Shown here piece after piece: positions 17,432-26,215 of a stretch of 64,000 nucleotides of DNA (position 1 is the stretch's first letter; each line of letters opens with the position of its first letter). Location: NCBI RefSeq assembly GCF_016650815.1, contig NZ_JAEKEZ010000028.1, forward strand, positions 101,001 through 165,000, written 5' to 3'. The DNA comes from Pseudomonas sp. TH31 (GTDB lineage: Bacteria; Pseudomonadota; Gammaproteobacteria; Pseudomonadales; Pseudomonadaceae). The notes beneath the pieces are model-generated. The model was not told where the DNA came from. It ran no database searches and worked only from the letters and a program-made list of their open reading frames with translations. The position numbers were made by a program, and so were the translations under genes.

Positions 17432-18300
17432 TTAAAACCGACAAACTGCCAATAGAAGTCGGTTATTTGACCACCCCAGAGCAAGGCAATCCAGCCGGCA
17501 ATTGCCAGATAGGGACCAAAGGGGATCGGCGTCGAGGTTTTCGCGTCCCGCAGGCGCAACAAAATCACCCCGAGAATGGCGCCCACCAAGGACGACAACA
17601 GGATCGTCAGCGGCAGGATCTGCCAACCGCCCCAGGCCCCCAGCATCGCCAGCAACTTGAAGTCCCCGTGACCGATGCCGTCCTTGCCGGTGATCAGCTT
17701 GAACAGCCAGAACACCGACCACAGCGCCATGTAGCCGGCCACTGCGCCCCACAAGGCATCGTGCAGCGGCACAAACAGGTCGAAGCTGTTGACGATCAGC
17801 CCCAGCCACAACAGTGGCAGCACCAACACATCGGGCAACAGTTGATGCTCGGCATCGATCAGGCTCATGGCCAGCAGGCCCCACGTCAACACCAGCAGCA
17901 GACACGCCGGCCAGCCGAAACCGAAATGCCAGGCGATGAACGCCGAGAGCAGACCGCAGGCCAGTTCGGTCAGAGGGTAGCGCTTGCTGATGGGTGCGGC
18001 GCAGTTCGAGCAACGGCCGCGCAACAACAGATAACTGAGCACGGGGATGTTTTCCCATGCACGGATCCTGTGGGCGCAGTGCGGGCACTGAGAGTGGGGC
18101 AGCATCAGGTTGTAGGTCGGCAGGGGCGTTTCGCCGGGCAGGCCCAATACATCGTGGGCTTGCATTCGCCATTCCCGCTCAAGCATTTTCGGCAGGCGCC
18201 AGATCACCACGTTGAGAAAGCTGCCGATCACCAGGCCAAGTACCAGGGCGGTGATCACGAAGGCCGGCGGATAAAGAGTCAGGTATTCATTCAAAGGCAT
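17428..18300 (-). CDS. pilD: Prepilin peptidase / N-methyltransferase PilD
   Basis: 290 aa polytopic membrane enzyme that cleaves and N-methylates type IV prepilins and type II secretion pseudopilins. The cytoplasmic loop holds two CxxC pairs (CPHC, CSNC) for zinc. The two catalytic aspartates are in SLIDAEHQLLPD and in the GxGD motif GIGHGDFKLLAMLGAW. About eight membrane helices. The start at 18300 (MPLNEYLTLYPPA) gives the normal N-terminus and follows pilC by one base. Confidence 0.95.
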   Translation of the reverse strand: MPLNEYLTLYPPAFVITALVLGLVIGSFLNVVIWRLPKMLEREWRMQAHDVLGLPGETPLPTYNLMLPHSQCPHCAHRIRAWENIPVLSYLLLRGRCSNCAAPISKRYPLTELACGLLSAFIAWHFGFGWPACLLLVLTWGLLAMSLIDAEHQLLPDVLVLPLLWLGLIVNSFDLFVPLHDALWGAVAGYMALWSVFWLFKLITGKDGIGHGDFKLLAMLGAWGGWQILPLTILLSSLVGAILGVILLRLRDAKTSTPIPFGPYLAIAGWIALLWGGQITDFYWQFVGFK

Positions 18301-18301
18301 G

Positions 18302-19519
18302 TCAGACCGCTGAGCCGAGTTGGAAGATGGGCAGGTACATGGCAATCACCAGGCCGCCGACGATAACCCCCAGCAGCACCATGATGAACGGCTCCATCAG
18401 GCTGGTGAGGTTGTCGACCATGTTGTCCACTTCGTCCTCGTAAAAGCTGGCGACCTTGTCGAGCATGTCGTCCAGGGCGCCGGACTCTTCGCCAATGGCG
18501 GCCATCTGGATCGCCATGTTCGGGAAAACGCCGGAAGTGCGCATGGCGAAATTCAGCTGCATGCCGGTCGACACGTCCTGCTTGATGCGCAACACCGCGC
18601 GTTTGAACACGATATTGCCGGTCGCGCCAGCCACCGATTCCAGGGCATCTACCAGTGGCACACCGGCGGCGAACGTGGTCGACAGCGTGCGAGCGTAACG
18701 GGCTACGGCGGACTTGTACATCAGCGTGCCCACCAATGGCAGTTTCAACAGCCAAGTGTCCATCCGGTCGCGAAAAACCTGAGACTTTTTGAAAGCACGA
18801 CGCAGGCCGTAGATCGCGACGATCAATGCGCCGAGGATCAGCCACCACCATTGCTGCATGAACTCCGACAGGCCGATCACCATCAAGGTGAAGGACGGCA
18901 GTTCGGCGCCAAACCCGGCGAACACCGTTTTGAATTGCGGCACCACTTTGACCAGCAGAATGCCGGTGACGATGATCGCGACGAACACCACGGCCAGTGG
19001 ATAGGTCATGGCTTTCTTGATCTTGGCCTTGAGGCTTTCGCTTTTTTCCTTATAGGTGGCCACCCGGTCCAGCAATGTATCCAGGGCGCCGGCCTGTTCA
19101 CCGGCGTCCACCAGGTTGCAGTACAACTCATCGAAATATTGCGGCTTCTTGCGTAGCGATGCCGCGAAGCTGTTGCCGGCCGCGACTTCCTGTTTCACCT
19201 CGTCCACCAGCTTGCGCATGGCCGGGTTGTCGAAGCCTTCGCCGATGATGTCGAAGGACTGCAGCAGCGGCACGCCGGCCTTCATCATGGTCGCCATCTG
19301 TCGGGTGAACAGTGAAATATCCTGGGCCTTGATGCGTTTGCCGAAATTGAAAATCGAGGCGGATTTTTTACGTACCTTGCCCGGGTTGATGCCTTGCTTG
19401 CGCAACTGCGCCTTGATCAGCGCCGGGTTCTGACCGCTCAGTTCACCGGTCATTTTCGTGCCTTTCTTGTCCGTGCCTTCCCAGGCGTACACGCTGATTT
19501 TTGCTGCCTTGACCGCCAT
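18302..19519 (-). CDS. pilC: Type IV pilus inner-membrane platform protein PilC
   Basis: 405 aa GspF-family protein: two repeated T2SSF domains (about 70-195 and 275-395), three membrane helices (near 170-190, 220-240 and 375-395) and the motif ARYARTLSTTFAAGVPLVDAL. It links the PilB motor to pilin polymerisation. Two bases separate it from pilB. Confidence 0.95.
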   Translation of the reverse strand: MAVKAAKISVYAWEGTDKKGTKMTGELSGQNPALIKAQLRKQGINPGKVRKKSASIFNFGKRIKAQDISLFTRQMATMMKAGVPLLQSFDIIGEGFDNPAMRKLVDEVKQEVAAGNSFAASLRKKPQYFDELYCNLVDAGEQAGALDTLLDRVATYKEKSESLKAKIKKAMTYPLAVVFVAIIVTGILLVKVVPQFKTVFAGFGAELPSFTLMVIGLSEFMQQWWWLILGALIVAIYGLRRAFKKSQVFRDRMDTWLLKLPLVGTLMYKSAVARYARTLSTTFAAGVPLVDALESVAGATGNIVFKRAVLRIKQDVSTGMQLNFAMRTSGVFPNMAIQMAAIGEESGALDDMLDKVASFYEDEVDNMVDNLTSLMEPFIMVLLGVIVGGLVIAMYLPIFQLGSAV

Positions 19520-19521
19520 GT

Positions 19522-21222
19522 TCAGTCCTTGGTGACCCGGTTGATTTCTTCCAGGCTGGTGATGCCTTGCATGGCCTTGATCAGGCCCGAAGTACGCAGG
19601 TCATTGAAGCCGTCCTTGCGCATCTGAATCTCGATTTCCAGGGAGTTGCCTTCGGCCATGATCAGCCGTTGCAGCTCTGGTGTGTTTTTCACCACTTCAT
19701 AAATCCCGATCCGGCCTTTGTAGCCGTTGTTGCAGAGGTCACAACCGACCGGCTCATAGATCGTGAACGAGCCGATGCGTTCCTCGGGGAAGCCTTCCTT
19801 GAGCAGTGTCTCCCGGGGGATTTCGCTGGGGGTCTTGCAATGGCTGCACAGTTTGCGCGCCAGGCGCTGGGCGATGATCAGGCTGACCGAGGTCGCAATG
19901 TTGAAACCCGGAATGCCCATGTTATGCAGGCGGGTCAGGGTTTCCGCGGCGCTGTTGGTGTGCAGGGTCGACAGCACCAGGTGGCCGGTCTGGGCCGCCT
20001 TGATCGCTATTTCTGCAGTTTCCAGGTCGCGAATCTCGCCGACCATGATCACGTCCGGGTCCTGCCGCAGGAACGAGCGCAACGCCTGGGCGAAATCCAG
20101 TCCCTGCTTGGGATTGACGTTGACCTGGTTGATGCCTTCCATGTTGATCTCCACCGGGTCTTCGGCGGTGGAGATATTGATGTCGACGGTGTTGAGGATA
20201 TTCAGCCCGGTGTAGAGCGACACGGTTTTGCCCGAGCCGGTGGGGCCGGTGACCAGGATCATCCCTTGGGGTTGCTTGAGCGCGGCCATGAACAGGGCTT
20301 TCTGGTCAGGTTCGTAGCCGAGCGCGTCGATGCCCATTTGGGCGCTGGACGGGTCGAGGATCCGGATCACCACTTTCTCGCCCCACAGGGTCGGCAGGGT
20401 ATTGACCCGGAAGTCGATCGACTTGCTCTTGGACAGGCGCATCTTGATCCGTCCGTCCTGCGGGCGCCGGCGTTCGGAGATATCGAGGCTAGCCATGACT
20501 TTAAGGCGAGCGGCGATACGGCTGGCCAGTTGAATCGGTGGCTTGGCGACTTCGCGCAGAATGCCATCGGTGCGCATCCGCACCCGGTAGGTTTTTTCGT
20601 AGGGTTCGAAGTGCAAGTCGGAAGAGCCGCTCTTGATCGCGTCGAGCAGCATCTTGTGGACGAAGCGCACCACGGGCGCATCATCGGCATCCTGGCCGGC
20701 GATGGAGTCCTGATGCCTGTCGTCGATCGATTCGACCTCCACACCATCAAGGTCAACGTCGGCCATCTCTTCCAGGCCGGTGGTGTGGGTGTCGAAGAAT
20801 TTCTCGATGGCGTCGCTGAGCTTGTCATCCTCGACCAGAATCGCTTCGGTGCTCAGCCCGGTGCTGAACTGGATGTCGTTGATCGCCTGGTGATTGGTGG
20901 GGTCGGAAATCCCCACGAACAGTTTATTGCCGCGTCGCCAGAGGGGCAGGGCATGGTGCTGGCGGACCAGTTTTTCACTGACCAGGCCTTTGGGCTGGGT
21001 TTCCTTGTCGAGGCAGTTGAGGTCCAGCAAGGCCATGCCGAAATGTTCCGAGGCGATCTCCGCCACTTGCCGGCTTCTCACCAGTTTGTTCTGGACCAGA
21101 TAACTGACCAGGGAAATGCGATTGCGTTGGGCTTGCTGATACGCCTGTTGCGCGCTTTTGTCAGTGAGCAGTTCGGCCAGCACCAATTGCTTGGCCAGGC
21201 CGCTAAGGGCGATGTCGTTCAT
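19522..21222 (-). CDS. pilB: Type IV pilus extension ATPase PilB
   Basis: 566 aa GspE-family hexameric motor. N-terminal MshEN-type domain (about 1-150), Walker A GPTGSGKT near residue 330, the Asp box, Walker B, and a C-terminal tetracysteine zinc site (CSHCK...CDLCNNGYKGR). It powers pilus extension. First gene of pilBCD-coaE-yacG, divergent from pilA. Confidence 0.96.
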   Translation of the reverse strand: MNDIALSGLAKQLVLAELLTDKSAQQAYQQAQRNRISLVSYLVQNKLVRSRQVAEIASEHFGMALLDLNCLDKETQPKGLVSEKLVRQHHALPLWRRGNKLFVGISDPTNHQAINDIQFSTGLSTEAILVEDDKLSDAIEKFFDTHTTGLEEMADVDLDGVEVESIDDRHQDSIAGQDADDAPVVRFVHKMLLDAIKSGSSDLHFEPYEKTYRVRMRTDGILREVAKPPIQLASRIAARLKVMASLDISERRRPQDGRIKMRLSKSKSIDFRVNTLPTLWGEKVVIRILDPSSAQMGIDALGYEPDQKALFMAALKQPQGMILVTGPTGSGKTVSLYTGLNILNTVDINISTAEDPVEINMEGINQVNVNPKQGLDFAQALRSFLRQDPDVIMVGEIRDLETAEIAIKAAQTGHLVLSTLHTNSAAETLTRLHNMGIPGFNIATSVSLIIAQRLARKLCSHCKTPSEIPRETLLKEGFPEERIGSFTIYEPVGCDLCNNGYKGRIGIYEVVKNTPELQRLIMAEGNSLEIEIQMRKDGFNDLRTSGLIKAMQGITSLEEINRVTKD

Positions 21223-21295
21223 GGGGATACCGGACGCAGACAGTTCATGACTTATAGCCTAGTCAAGGGATGCAGCGAAACCAGCGGCGCTCAGG

Positions 21296-21310
21296 TGACA
21301 AAAAGTGTCA
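21296..21310. promoter_or_regulatory. Palindrome TGACA-N5-TGTCA, candidate PilR binding site
   Basis: Perfect inverted repeat TGACAAAAAGTGTCA. Its centre is about 107 bases before the predicted pilA start point, where an enhancer site for an NtrC-type activator is expected. The TGTC half fits the CTGTC/GTGTC core reported for PilR sites. Function inferred. Confidence 0.5.
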
Positions 21311-21383
21311 GATAGTGCGGTTGCCGGGGGACGGAGAGGGTGTTGTTGTCACGTCGTGCCCTGTGGGCGGGGCCCGGCAAGGT

Positions 21384-21399
21384 TGGCATGGAGCGTGCT
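21384..21399 (+). promoter_or_regulatory. Sigma-54 promoter of pilA
   Basis: TGGCATG-GAGC-GTGCT matches the RpoN consensus TGGCACG-N4-TTGCW, with GG (21385-21386) and GC (21397-21398) at the exact required spacing. Transcription should begin near 21410, giving a short leader before the pilA ATG at 21448. PilS-PilR in this window are the expected activators. Confidence 0.85.
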
Positions 21400-21447
21400 G
21401 GGGCTTATTCAGATCATGAGATTCCGACTCATGCATGGAGCTTGTCT

Positions 21448-21867
21448 ATGAACACTCAAAAAGGTTTTACCCTGATCGAGCTGTTGATCGTGGTGGCGAT
21501 CATCGGGATTCTGGCGACGTTTGCGTTGCCGGCTTATAGCAAATACCAGGCCCGGGCCAAGGTGACCGCAGGGGTCGCTGAAGCTTCGGCGCTCAAAGTG
21601 AATTTCGAAGACTTGATGAATGGCGGGACGACGGACCCGACAGTGGCGCTCATTTCACCTGGCGGGACTGCTGCGACCCAGAACTGCACATGGGGCGTAA
21701 CGGGAACTGCAGCCTCCGGTGCCGGGACCATCACGTGCACGCTGCTTAATGCGCCTTCACTGGTAACCGGCAAGGTCATTACGCTGACTCGCGTTCAAGC
21801 GGGTACGTGGGCTTGTGCGACCACTGCCTTGAAAGATTTGTCGCCCGCTGGCTGCCCTGGCGTTTGA
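21448..21867 (+). CDS. pilA: Major type IVa pilin PilA
   Basis: 139 aa prepilin: six-residue leader MNTQKG cleaved by PilD before F, then FTLIELLIVVAIIGILATFALPAY, the conserved hydrophobic helix with Glu5. The globular part has two cysteine pairs' worth of Cys (CTW, TCTLL, WACA and CPGV near the end) that can form the D-region disulfide. The start is set by the leader and by GGAG 8 bases upstream; the longer frame has no support. It has its own sigma-54 promoter and terminator. Confidence 0.95.
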   Translation: MNTQKGFTLIELLIVVAIIGILATFALPAYSKYQARAKVTAGVAEASALKVNFEDLMNGGTTDPTVALISPGGTAATQNCTWGVTGTAASGAGTITCTLLNAPSLVTGKVITLTRVQAGTWACATTALKDLSPAGCPGV

Positions 21868-21886
21868 TGTTCAGTTAGCAGGATCA

Positions 21887-21918
21887 ATACCCCGCCTCTA
21901 ACAGCGGGGTATTTTTTT
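21887..21918 (+). terminator. Rho-independent terminator of pilA
   Basis: Hairpin ATACCCCGC-CTCTAACA-GCGGGGTAT followed by T7, 20 bases after the pilA stop. Confidence 0.92.
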
Positions 21919-22054
21919 GTCTGCCGACCAGGCGACTACTTAAAAAGGAGGTAACGGGTTCAACTGTTGCCTCTGTCATTGCGTTAGAAGGGAAACTCTC
22001 GACAATTCATGGCTTTAGGCCTGCGACAAAACCGGCAAGTTGCATGTACAGAAT

Positions 22055-22087
22055 CTCCGCTTCATGCATTTTGCATGATTGCGGGAG
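22055..22087. promoter_or_regulatory. Imperfect inverted repeat, candidate activator site upstream of a sigma-54 promoter
   Basis: Arms around TTCATGCA-TTT-TGCATGAT extend outward through CTCCGC and GCGGGAG, giving a dyad of about 33 bases. Its centre (about 22071) lies close to 97 bases before the predicted start of the BON gene. A related half site TTGCATGTACA is at 22040-22050. The cognate activator is not known. Confidence 0.5.
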
Positions 22088-22100
22088 TTTGCTTATTTTA

Positions 22101-22113
22101 TAACTTATTGATT
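22101..22113 (-). promoter_or_regulatory. Putative IHF site
   Basis: Read on the minus strand, AATCAA-TAAG-TTA fits WATCAANNNNTTR at every position. It is embedded in an AT-rich stretch between the upstream dyad and the sigma-54 promoter, exactly where IHF bends DNA in such promoters. Confidence 0.55.
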
Positions 22114-22141
22114 TATAAGCATTTAATTTGTTTTTCGAAGT

Positions 22142-22157
22142 TGGCACAACGTTCGCA
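22142..22157 (+). promoter_or_regulatory. Sigma-54 promoter of the BON-domain gene
   Basis: TGGCACA-ACGT-TCGCA with GG (22143-22144) and GC (22155-22156) at the canonical spacing. Transcription should start near 22168, about 55 bases before the ATG. No sigma-70 boxes of comparable quality are visible. Confidence 0.75.
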
Positions 22158-22222
22158 ATATACCCAGTAACCCTGCTGAGAAGACATACAGCAGACTTTC
22201 TAGAAAAACAGGAGTTACTCGT

Positions 22223-22576
22223 ATGAAGAAGTTCGCTATCGCTGCCGCTACTGCAACCGCGCTGACCCTGACCATGGCCAACGCTGCATTTGCACAGACC
22301 ACCACCACCCAAGCCCCGATGACTCTGGCGGCCGGTGAAATGACCAAGGCTAAAGAAACAACTTCTGATACGTGGATCACGACCAAAGTTAAAAGCGACC
22401 TGGTCACCGAAAAAGGCATCCCAGGCACTGACATCAAAGTAGAAACCAACAAAGGTGTTGTATCGCTGTCGTCGACTGTAGCCGTTACCGAAGCGCAGAA
22501 GACCACGGCTGTTGCCATCACCAAGAAAATCAAAGGCGTCAAAGCGGTTTCCGCTGACGGCCTGAAAGCCGAGTAA
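22223..22576 (+). CDS. Periplasmic BON-domain protein
   Basis: 117 aa. Sec signal peptide (MKKFAIAAATATALTLTMANAAFA, cleavage about residue 24/25), a Thr-rich linker, then one BON domain (about 48-115: SDTWITTKVKSDLVTEKGIPGTDIKVETNKGVVSLSSTV). BON domains of the OsmY type bind phospholipid surfaces and are linked to envelope stress. Ribosome site CAGGAG 8 bases upstream. Its promoter is of sigma-54 type with a full upstream arrangement, so it should be controlled by an unidentified enhancer-binding protein. It stands alone. Confidence 0.88.
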   Translation: MKKFAIAAATATALTLTMANAAFAQTTTTQAPMTLAAGEMTKAKETTSDTWITTKVKSDLVTEKGIPGTDIKVETNKGVVSLSSTVAVTEAQKTTAVAITKKIKGVKAVSADGLKAE

Positions 22577-22682
22577 GGCAAGACTTCTCGCCTGGACCGG
22601 GAGAAGGTGTGGCAGGCGGGCCGAGCAATACGCCTGCCGCTTCTTGAGAGTTCATGCGAACGGCCACAAGGATGTGGCCATT

Positions 22683-22716
22683 ACAGGCCTCCAACATTCG
22701 TGTCGGGGGCCTGTTC
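22683..22716 (+). terminator. Possible terminator of the BON gene
   Basis: Hairpin ACAGGCC-TCCAACATTCGTGTCGGG-GGCCTGT followed by TCTATTGT. The T-tract is weak and the loop long, so efficiency is uncertain; a second small stem (GGCCACAAGGATGTGGCC) lies just before it. Confidence 0.5.
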
Positions 22717-22737
22717 TATTGTGAGTGCCGCAAAAGC

Positions 22738-22850
22738 AAAAGATCGTCCGAACGCGGCCCGAGCCTTCGGCAGCTCCCACATAGGAATGTGTACACCCTG
22801 TAGGAGCTGCCGAAGGCTGCGATCTTTTGATCTTTTGATCTTTTGATCTT
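22738..22850. repeat. REP palindrome pair with tandem TTTTGATC copies
   Basis: A degenerate inverted copy (AAAAGATCGTCC...GAGCCTTCGGCAGCTCCCAC) faces an intact GTAGGAGCTGCCGAAGGCTG copy at 22799-22818. The intact copy ends in three consecutive TTTTGATC units (about 22824-22849) instead of one. Confidence 0.85.
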
Positions 22851-22858
22851 CAGTTTCT

Positions 22859-23154
22859 TCAGTTACCGCGCTTGCTGCTGATCGCTCTCAATCGATTACC
22901 CTCAAACCGCAAGTACTGGTACATCCCGCCATTCGGCCCGTAGGTCCATTCCTCGACCTGAAACTCTTCCCGTCGGTTGGCGCTTTTTTGTAGCCCAGCA
23001 GATCGCGGCTGACCGGTTCACCACACTTTTGCAGCACCTCGCCGGACCTGTCCCCCACACTGACCAATTGACTGCCACAGCGCAGGGTATCGGCCGCTGA
23101 TGCCTGGCCCGCCGCAAGTGCCAGTGCCAGGCTGAGCAGCCAGCGTACGCGCAT
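22859..23154 (-). CDS. DUF2845 periplasmic protein, frame broken once
   Basis: About 98 aa after correction: Sec signal (MRVRWLLSLALALAAGQASA), then ADTLRCGSQLVSVGDRSGEVLQKCGEPVSRD and GYKK, then in another frame EEFQVEEWTYGPNGGMYQYLRFEGNRL ending ISSKRGN. The frame changes at 22984-22989, where T6 (A6 on the coding strand) stands for the seven needed. The conserved CG..V..GD....V...CG pattern and the EEWTYG block are those of DUF2845. The ATG shares its A with the stop of the DUF748 gene, so they are coupled. Confidence 0.82.
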
Positions 23155-26108
23155 CACTCGGCGTCCAGGTGCATTGGCGTAATCACCCGGCCGTCACTTT
23201 GCGCTTCGCCCAGGTTGGCGTCGATGAAGTACACGCGGTCGTCGGCCATTTGCGCCTTGTCCACCAGGAAATCCTTGATGCTGCTGGCCCGATCCTGGCC
23301 CAGTTGACGCAACAGCACGTCGCTGGAGGCCCAGAACTTGATCACGTCCGCACGCATTTTGGCGGTGCGTTCTTCTTTGCCCAAGTCTTTCCACTCGGCG
23401 GGCGGTTGGGTCTTCAGGCGGGTGCGGTAAATCCCTTCCAGCAGCGGACCTTTCTCGCCATCCGGCACTTGCAGCAAGGACGCCTGGGCCGGGACTTTGT
23501 CGCCGCGACGTTGGAGCATTTTGTAGTAGTTGTACTGGTATTCCCGCTCCAGCCGTTGCTCGGCGATCAACGGGCCATCGCTGCTTTGCGCGGCGGTGCC
23601 TTCGATTTCCAGGCGCAGGGTTGGACGTGCCTTTAGCGCGCCGGAGAGTTTCATCAGCGACGCTTGCGCGTCCTTGCTCAAGTCACTTGAGCCGGGAGCA
23701 AACGACACGGTGCCCAGATCTTCCGAACCACCACCACTGATCAACCCGCCGATCAGTTTGAACGGCGCGGCGGCCGCTTTCACGATCAGGTTGCGCAGGG
23801 TCTGCCAGACAATCGGCATCACGCTGAACTGAGGGTTGTTCAGGTCGCCGGTCACCGGCAACTCGATGGAGATCTTGCCGTCGACGTCCTTGAGCAAAGC
23901 GATCGCCAGTTTCAGCGGCAGGCTCGTGGCATCCGGGCTGTCGACCTTCTCGCCCAGTTGCAGTTGTTCGACCACGACCTTGTTTTCGGCCTTCAGTTGG
24001 CCCTTGGTGATCAGGTAATGCAGGTCGAGATTGAGTCGGCCCTTGCGGATGCGGTAGCCGGCGAACTTGCCGGAGTAGGGTGTCAGGGTGGTCAGTTCAA
24101 CACGTTTGAAACTGGTGGCGATGTCAAGGCTGGCCATCGGGTCGAACGGGTTGACTGCGCCCTTGATGGTCACCGGTGCATAGCGGTCGACCTTGCCCTT
24201 GACGTCGACACTTGCTGGTTTCGCCTGACGGCTGTCGATGGTGCCGATTGCCCCGTTCAGCTCTTGAATAGCCGTGGCAAAGTTCGGGGTCAGGCTGAAG
24301 TCGGCGAAGTTCGCCGAGCCGTCATTGATGGCAATACCGCCTACATGAATGCCCATCGGTTTGTCTTTGCTGGCCGCCGGTTTGGCCGCAGCATTTTTTG
24401 TACCGGTATTGGCCGGTTGCGGAATCAGCAGGTCATCGATGTTGGTGGTGCGGTCATCGTTGATCATGAACCGCACATAGGGCTGGAACAGGTTGACCTT
24501 GTCGATCGACAGGCTGTTGCCGTGCTGATAGTTCAGGCCTTCGAGCACCAGTTGCTGCCACTTGAGGAAGTCGCGGGTCTTCAGGGTGTCGAGGGTGTGT
24601 AGTTGATCGACCTGGGCACGGCCGGTCACGCTGAACGCCAGCGGATCGGTGCTTTTCAGGTCCACTGCCAGGTCACTGCCGAGCATGCCGCTGCGCAGTT
24701 CGAGGCGAATAAACGGGGTGATGTAGGACTGGGCGACTCGCAGGTCGATGTCTTTGGTTTGCACTTTCAGCTTGGCACTGACCGGCGCCAGATTGACCTG
24801 GCCGTCGGCCGTGATCTTGCCTTGCTTGCCCACGCCAGTGTCGAGCTTGAGGTTGAAAGGCGAGCCATTGAGGCTGTCGAAGTTCTGTAAATCCAGGTTC
24901 AGCGGGCCGACTTCCAGCGCCACCGCCGGTTGTGCCTTGCGGTCGGCCAGATGCACTTGGTAGTCGCGCAGTTGCACGTCTTTGAGCAGCACCTGCCACG
25001 GTTTGCCCGGTGGCGCCGGTTCAGGTTTGGGTGAATCGGCTGCTGCTGGAGTGCTCGTCGGTTCGGCTTTGGCTTTTACCGCTGCCTTGGACGGCTGGCT
25101 GGCGAACAGTTTTTGCCAGTCCAGTTGGCCATCGGCTTCCAGGGCCGCCCAGGTTTCGAGTTTGTTGCTGCGGATCTTCCCGACGACGACTTGCTGCTTG
25201 GCCAGGTCGACAGTGGTGTCACTGACGTCCAGGCGTTCGAGTTTCACCAGCGGCCGACCGTCCGGCGTATTGATAGCAAAAGGCGCGACGCTGACCGCGA
25301 CGTTGCTCAGCAGCAGTTCGGTTTGTTTGGCCAGATTGAGTTTGTAGTCGGTGCTCAGGTTCAGCACGCCGTTTTCCAGGGCCAGCGGCAGCGCGTCCCG
25401 TACGTACGGCCACCAGACTTTCATCTGGCCGTCGGTGACTTTCAATTTACCTTCGGAGGCGATCGGGATCAGGCTGAAATTGCCGGTCCAGTCGATTTGC
25501 CCGCCTTCCGGGCCGGCCGCGACCAGGGTCATGTCGGCGTTATCGTCGGGCAGGGTACTGAGGTTCTTCAGTTCGAATTCGAGTTTGTCGTAAAGGAATT
25601 CGATGGGCTCGCTAGGGCGCGCGTCCTGGAAGTGCACATAGCCGCCAGCCAGTTTGATCCGCTCGACCCGTAGCGGGAACGGTTTGGCGTTAGGGTCGGC
25701 GGGAGTCGGTTCGCTGGCCGGCAGCTTGAACAGGCCGAGCAGATTGAGTTTTCCGTCCTTGCCGAAGAGGATTTCGGTCTTGGGTTTGTCCAGTTCGATG
25801 TCGGACAAGTGCAGAGCCTTGGTCCAGAGACTGTCGATCTGCAGGTTGGCGTACAAACGTTCAAAGCCGACCTGTTCCTTGCCCGGTTCACCGATGACCA
25901 GGCCCCACAGAGTGACTTCAAGGCTGAAAGGGTTGAGTTCGATCCGCTGAATATGTGCGGGCGTCGTGGCGTAGTTGGCCAGTTGCTGGTTGGCGACCCG
26001 CAAGGCAATGCCCGGCAAAATCAGAAACCCCAGCAGGCTGTAGAGGGCCAGGGCAGTCAGCAAGGCGCCGATAGCGCGAATCAATCCTTTGGGCATGTGC
26101 GGCTTCAT
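23154..26108 (-). CDS. DUF748 (AsmA-like) envelope protein
   Basis: 984 aa. An N-terminal membrane anchor (about residues 8-32) is followed by a very long periplasmic region of repeated beta-rich units (PFSLEVTLWGLVIGEP, VERIKLAGGYVHFQDARPSEP, KPMGIHVGGIAINDGSANFADFSL). A C-terminal part (VSFAPGSSDLSKDAQASLMKLSGALKARPTLRLEIEGTA) resembles an OmpA-like peptidoglycan-associated fold. Such AsmA-like proteins are now thought to form bridges moving lipids between membranes; no direct evidence here. It is followed without gap by the DUF2845 gene. Confidence 0.9.
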   Translation of the reverse strand: MKPHMPKGLIRAIGALLTALALYSLLGFLILPGIALRVANQQLANYATTPAHIQRIELNPFSLEVTLWGLVIGEPGKEQVGFERLYANLQIDSLWTKALHLSDIELDKPKTEILFGKDGKLNLLGLFKLPASEPTPADPNAKPFPLRVERIKLAGGYVHFQDARPSEPIEFLYDKLEFELKNLSTLPDDNADMTLVAAGPEGGQIDWTGNFSLIPIASEGKLKVTDGQMKVWWPYVRDALPLALENGVLNLSTDYKLNLAKQTELLLSNVAVSVAPFAINTPDGRPLVKLERLDVSDTTVDLAKQQVVVGKIRSNKLETWAALEADGQLDWQKLFASQPSKAAVKAKAEPTSTPAAADSPKPEPAPPGKPWQVLLKDVQLRDYQVHLADRKAQPAVALEVGPLNLDLQNFDSLNGSPFNLKLDTGVGKQGKITADGQVNLAPVSAKLKVQTKDIDLRVAQSYITPFIRLELRSGMLGSDLAVDLKSTDPLAFSVTGRAQVDQLHTLDTLKTRDFLKWQQLVLEGLNYQHGNSLSIDKVNLFQPYVRFMINDDRTTNIDDLLIPQPANTGTKNAAAKPAASKDKPMGIHVGGIAINDGSANFADFSLTPNFATAIQELNGAIGTIDSRQAKPASVDVKGKVDRYAPVTIKGAVNPFDPMASLDIATSFKRVELTTLTPYSGKFAGYRIRKGRLNLDLHYLITKGQLKAENKVVVEQLQLGEKVDSPDATSLPLKLAIALLKDVDGKISIELPVTGDLNNPQFSVMPIVWQTLRNLIVKAAAAPFKLIGGLISGGGSEDLGTVSFAPGSSDLSKDAQASLMKLSGALKARPTLRLEIEGTAAQSSDGPLIAEQRLEREYQYNYYKMLQRRGDKVPAQASLLQVPDGEKGPLLEGIYRTRLKTQPPAEWKDLGKEERTAKMRADVIKFWASSDVLLRQLGQDRASSIKDFLVDKAQMADDRVYFIDANLGEAQSDGRVITPMHLDAE

Positions 26109-26215
26109 TTGTCTGATCGGAGTGCATTGGAGTATGGCACGCGTTTTCGGTTCAGAAGTACTTGCAGCTATTCAGGATTGTTCAGATTTCTTTGCAGGCA
26201 CTTTTTCCTGAAGGA

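Noticed and set aside
19567..21315. 582-codon open frame on the plus strand opposite pilB
   Set aside because: It runs antisense across the complete pilB gene, has no recognisable domain and no ribosome site; long antisense frames are normal in GC-rich DNA with strong third-position bias.
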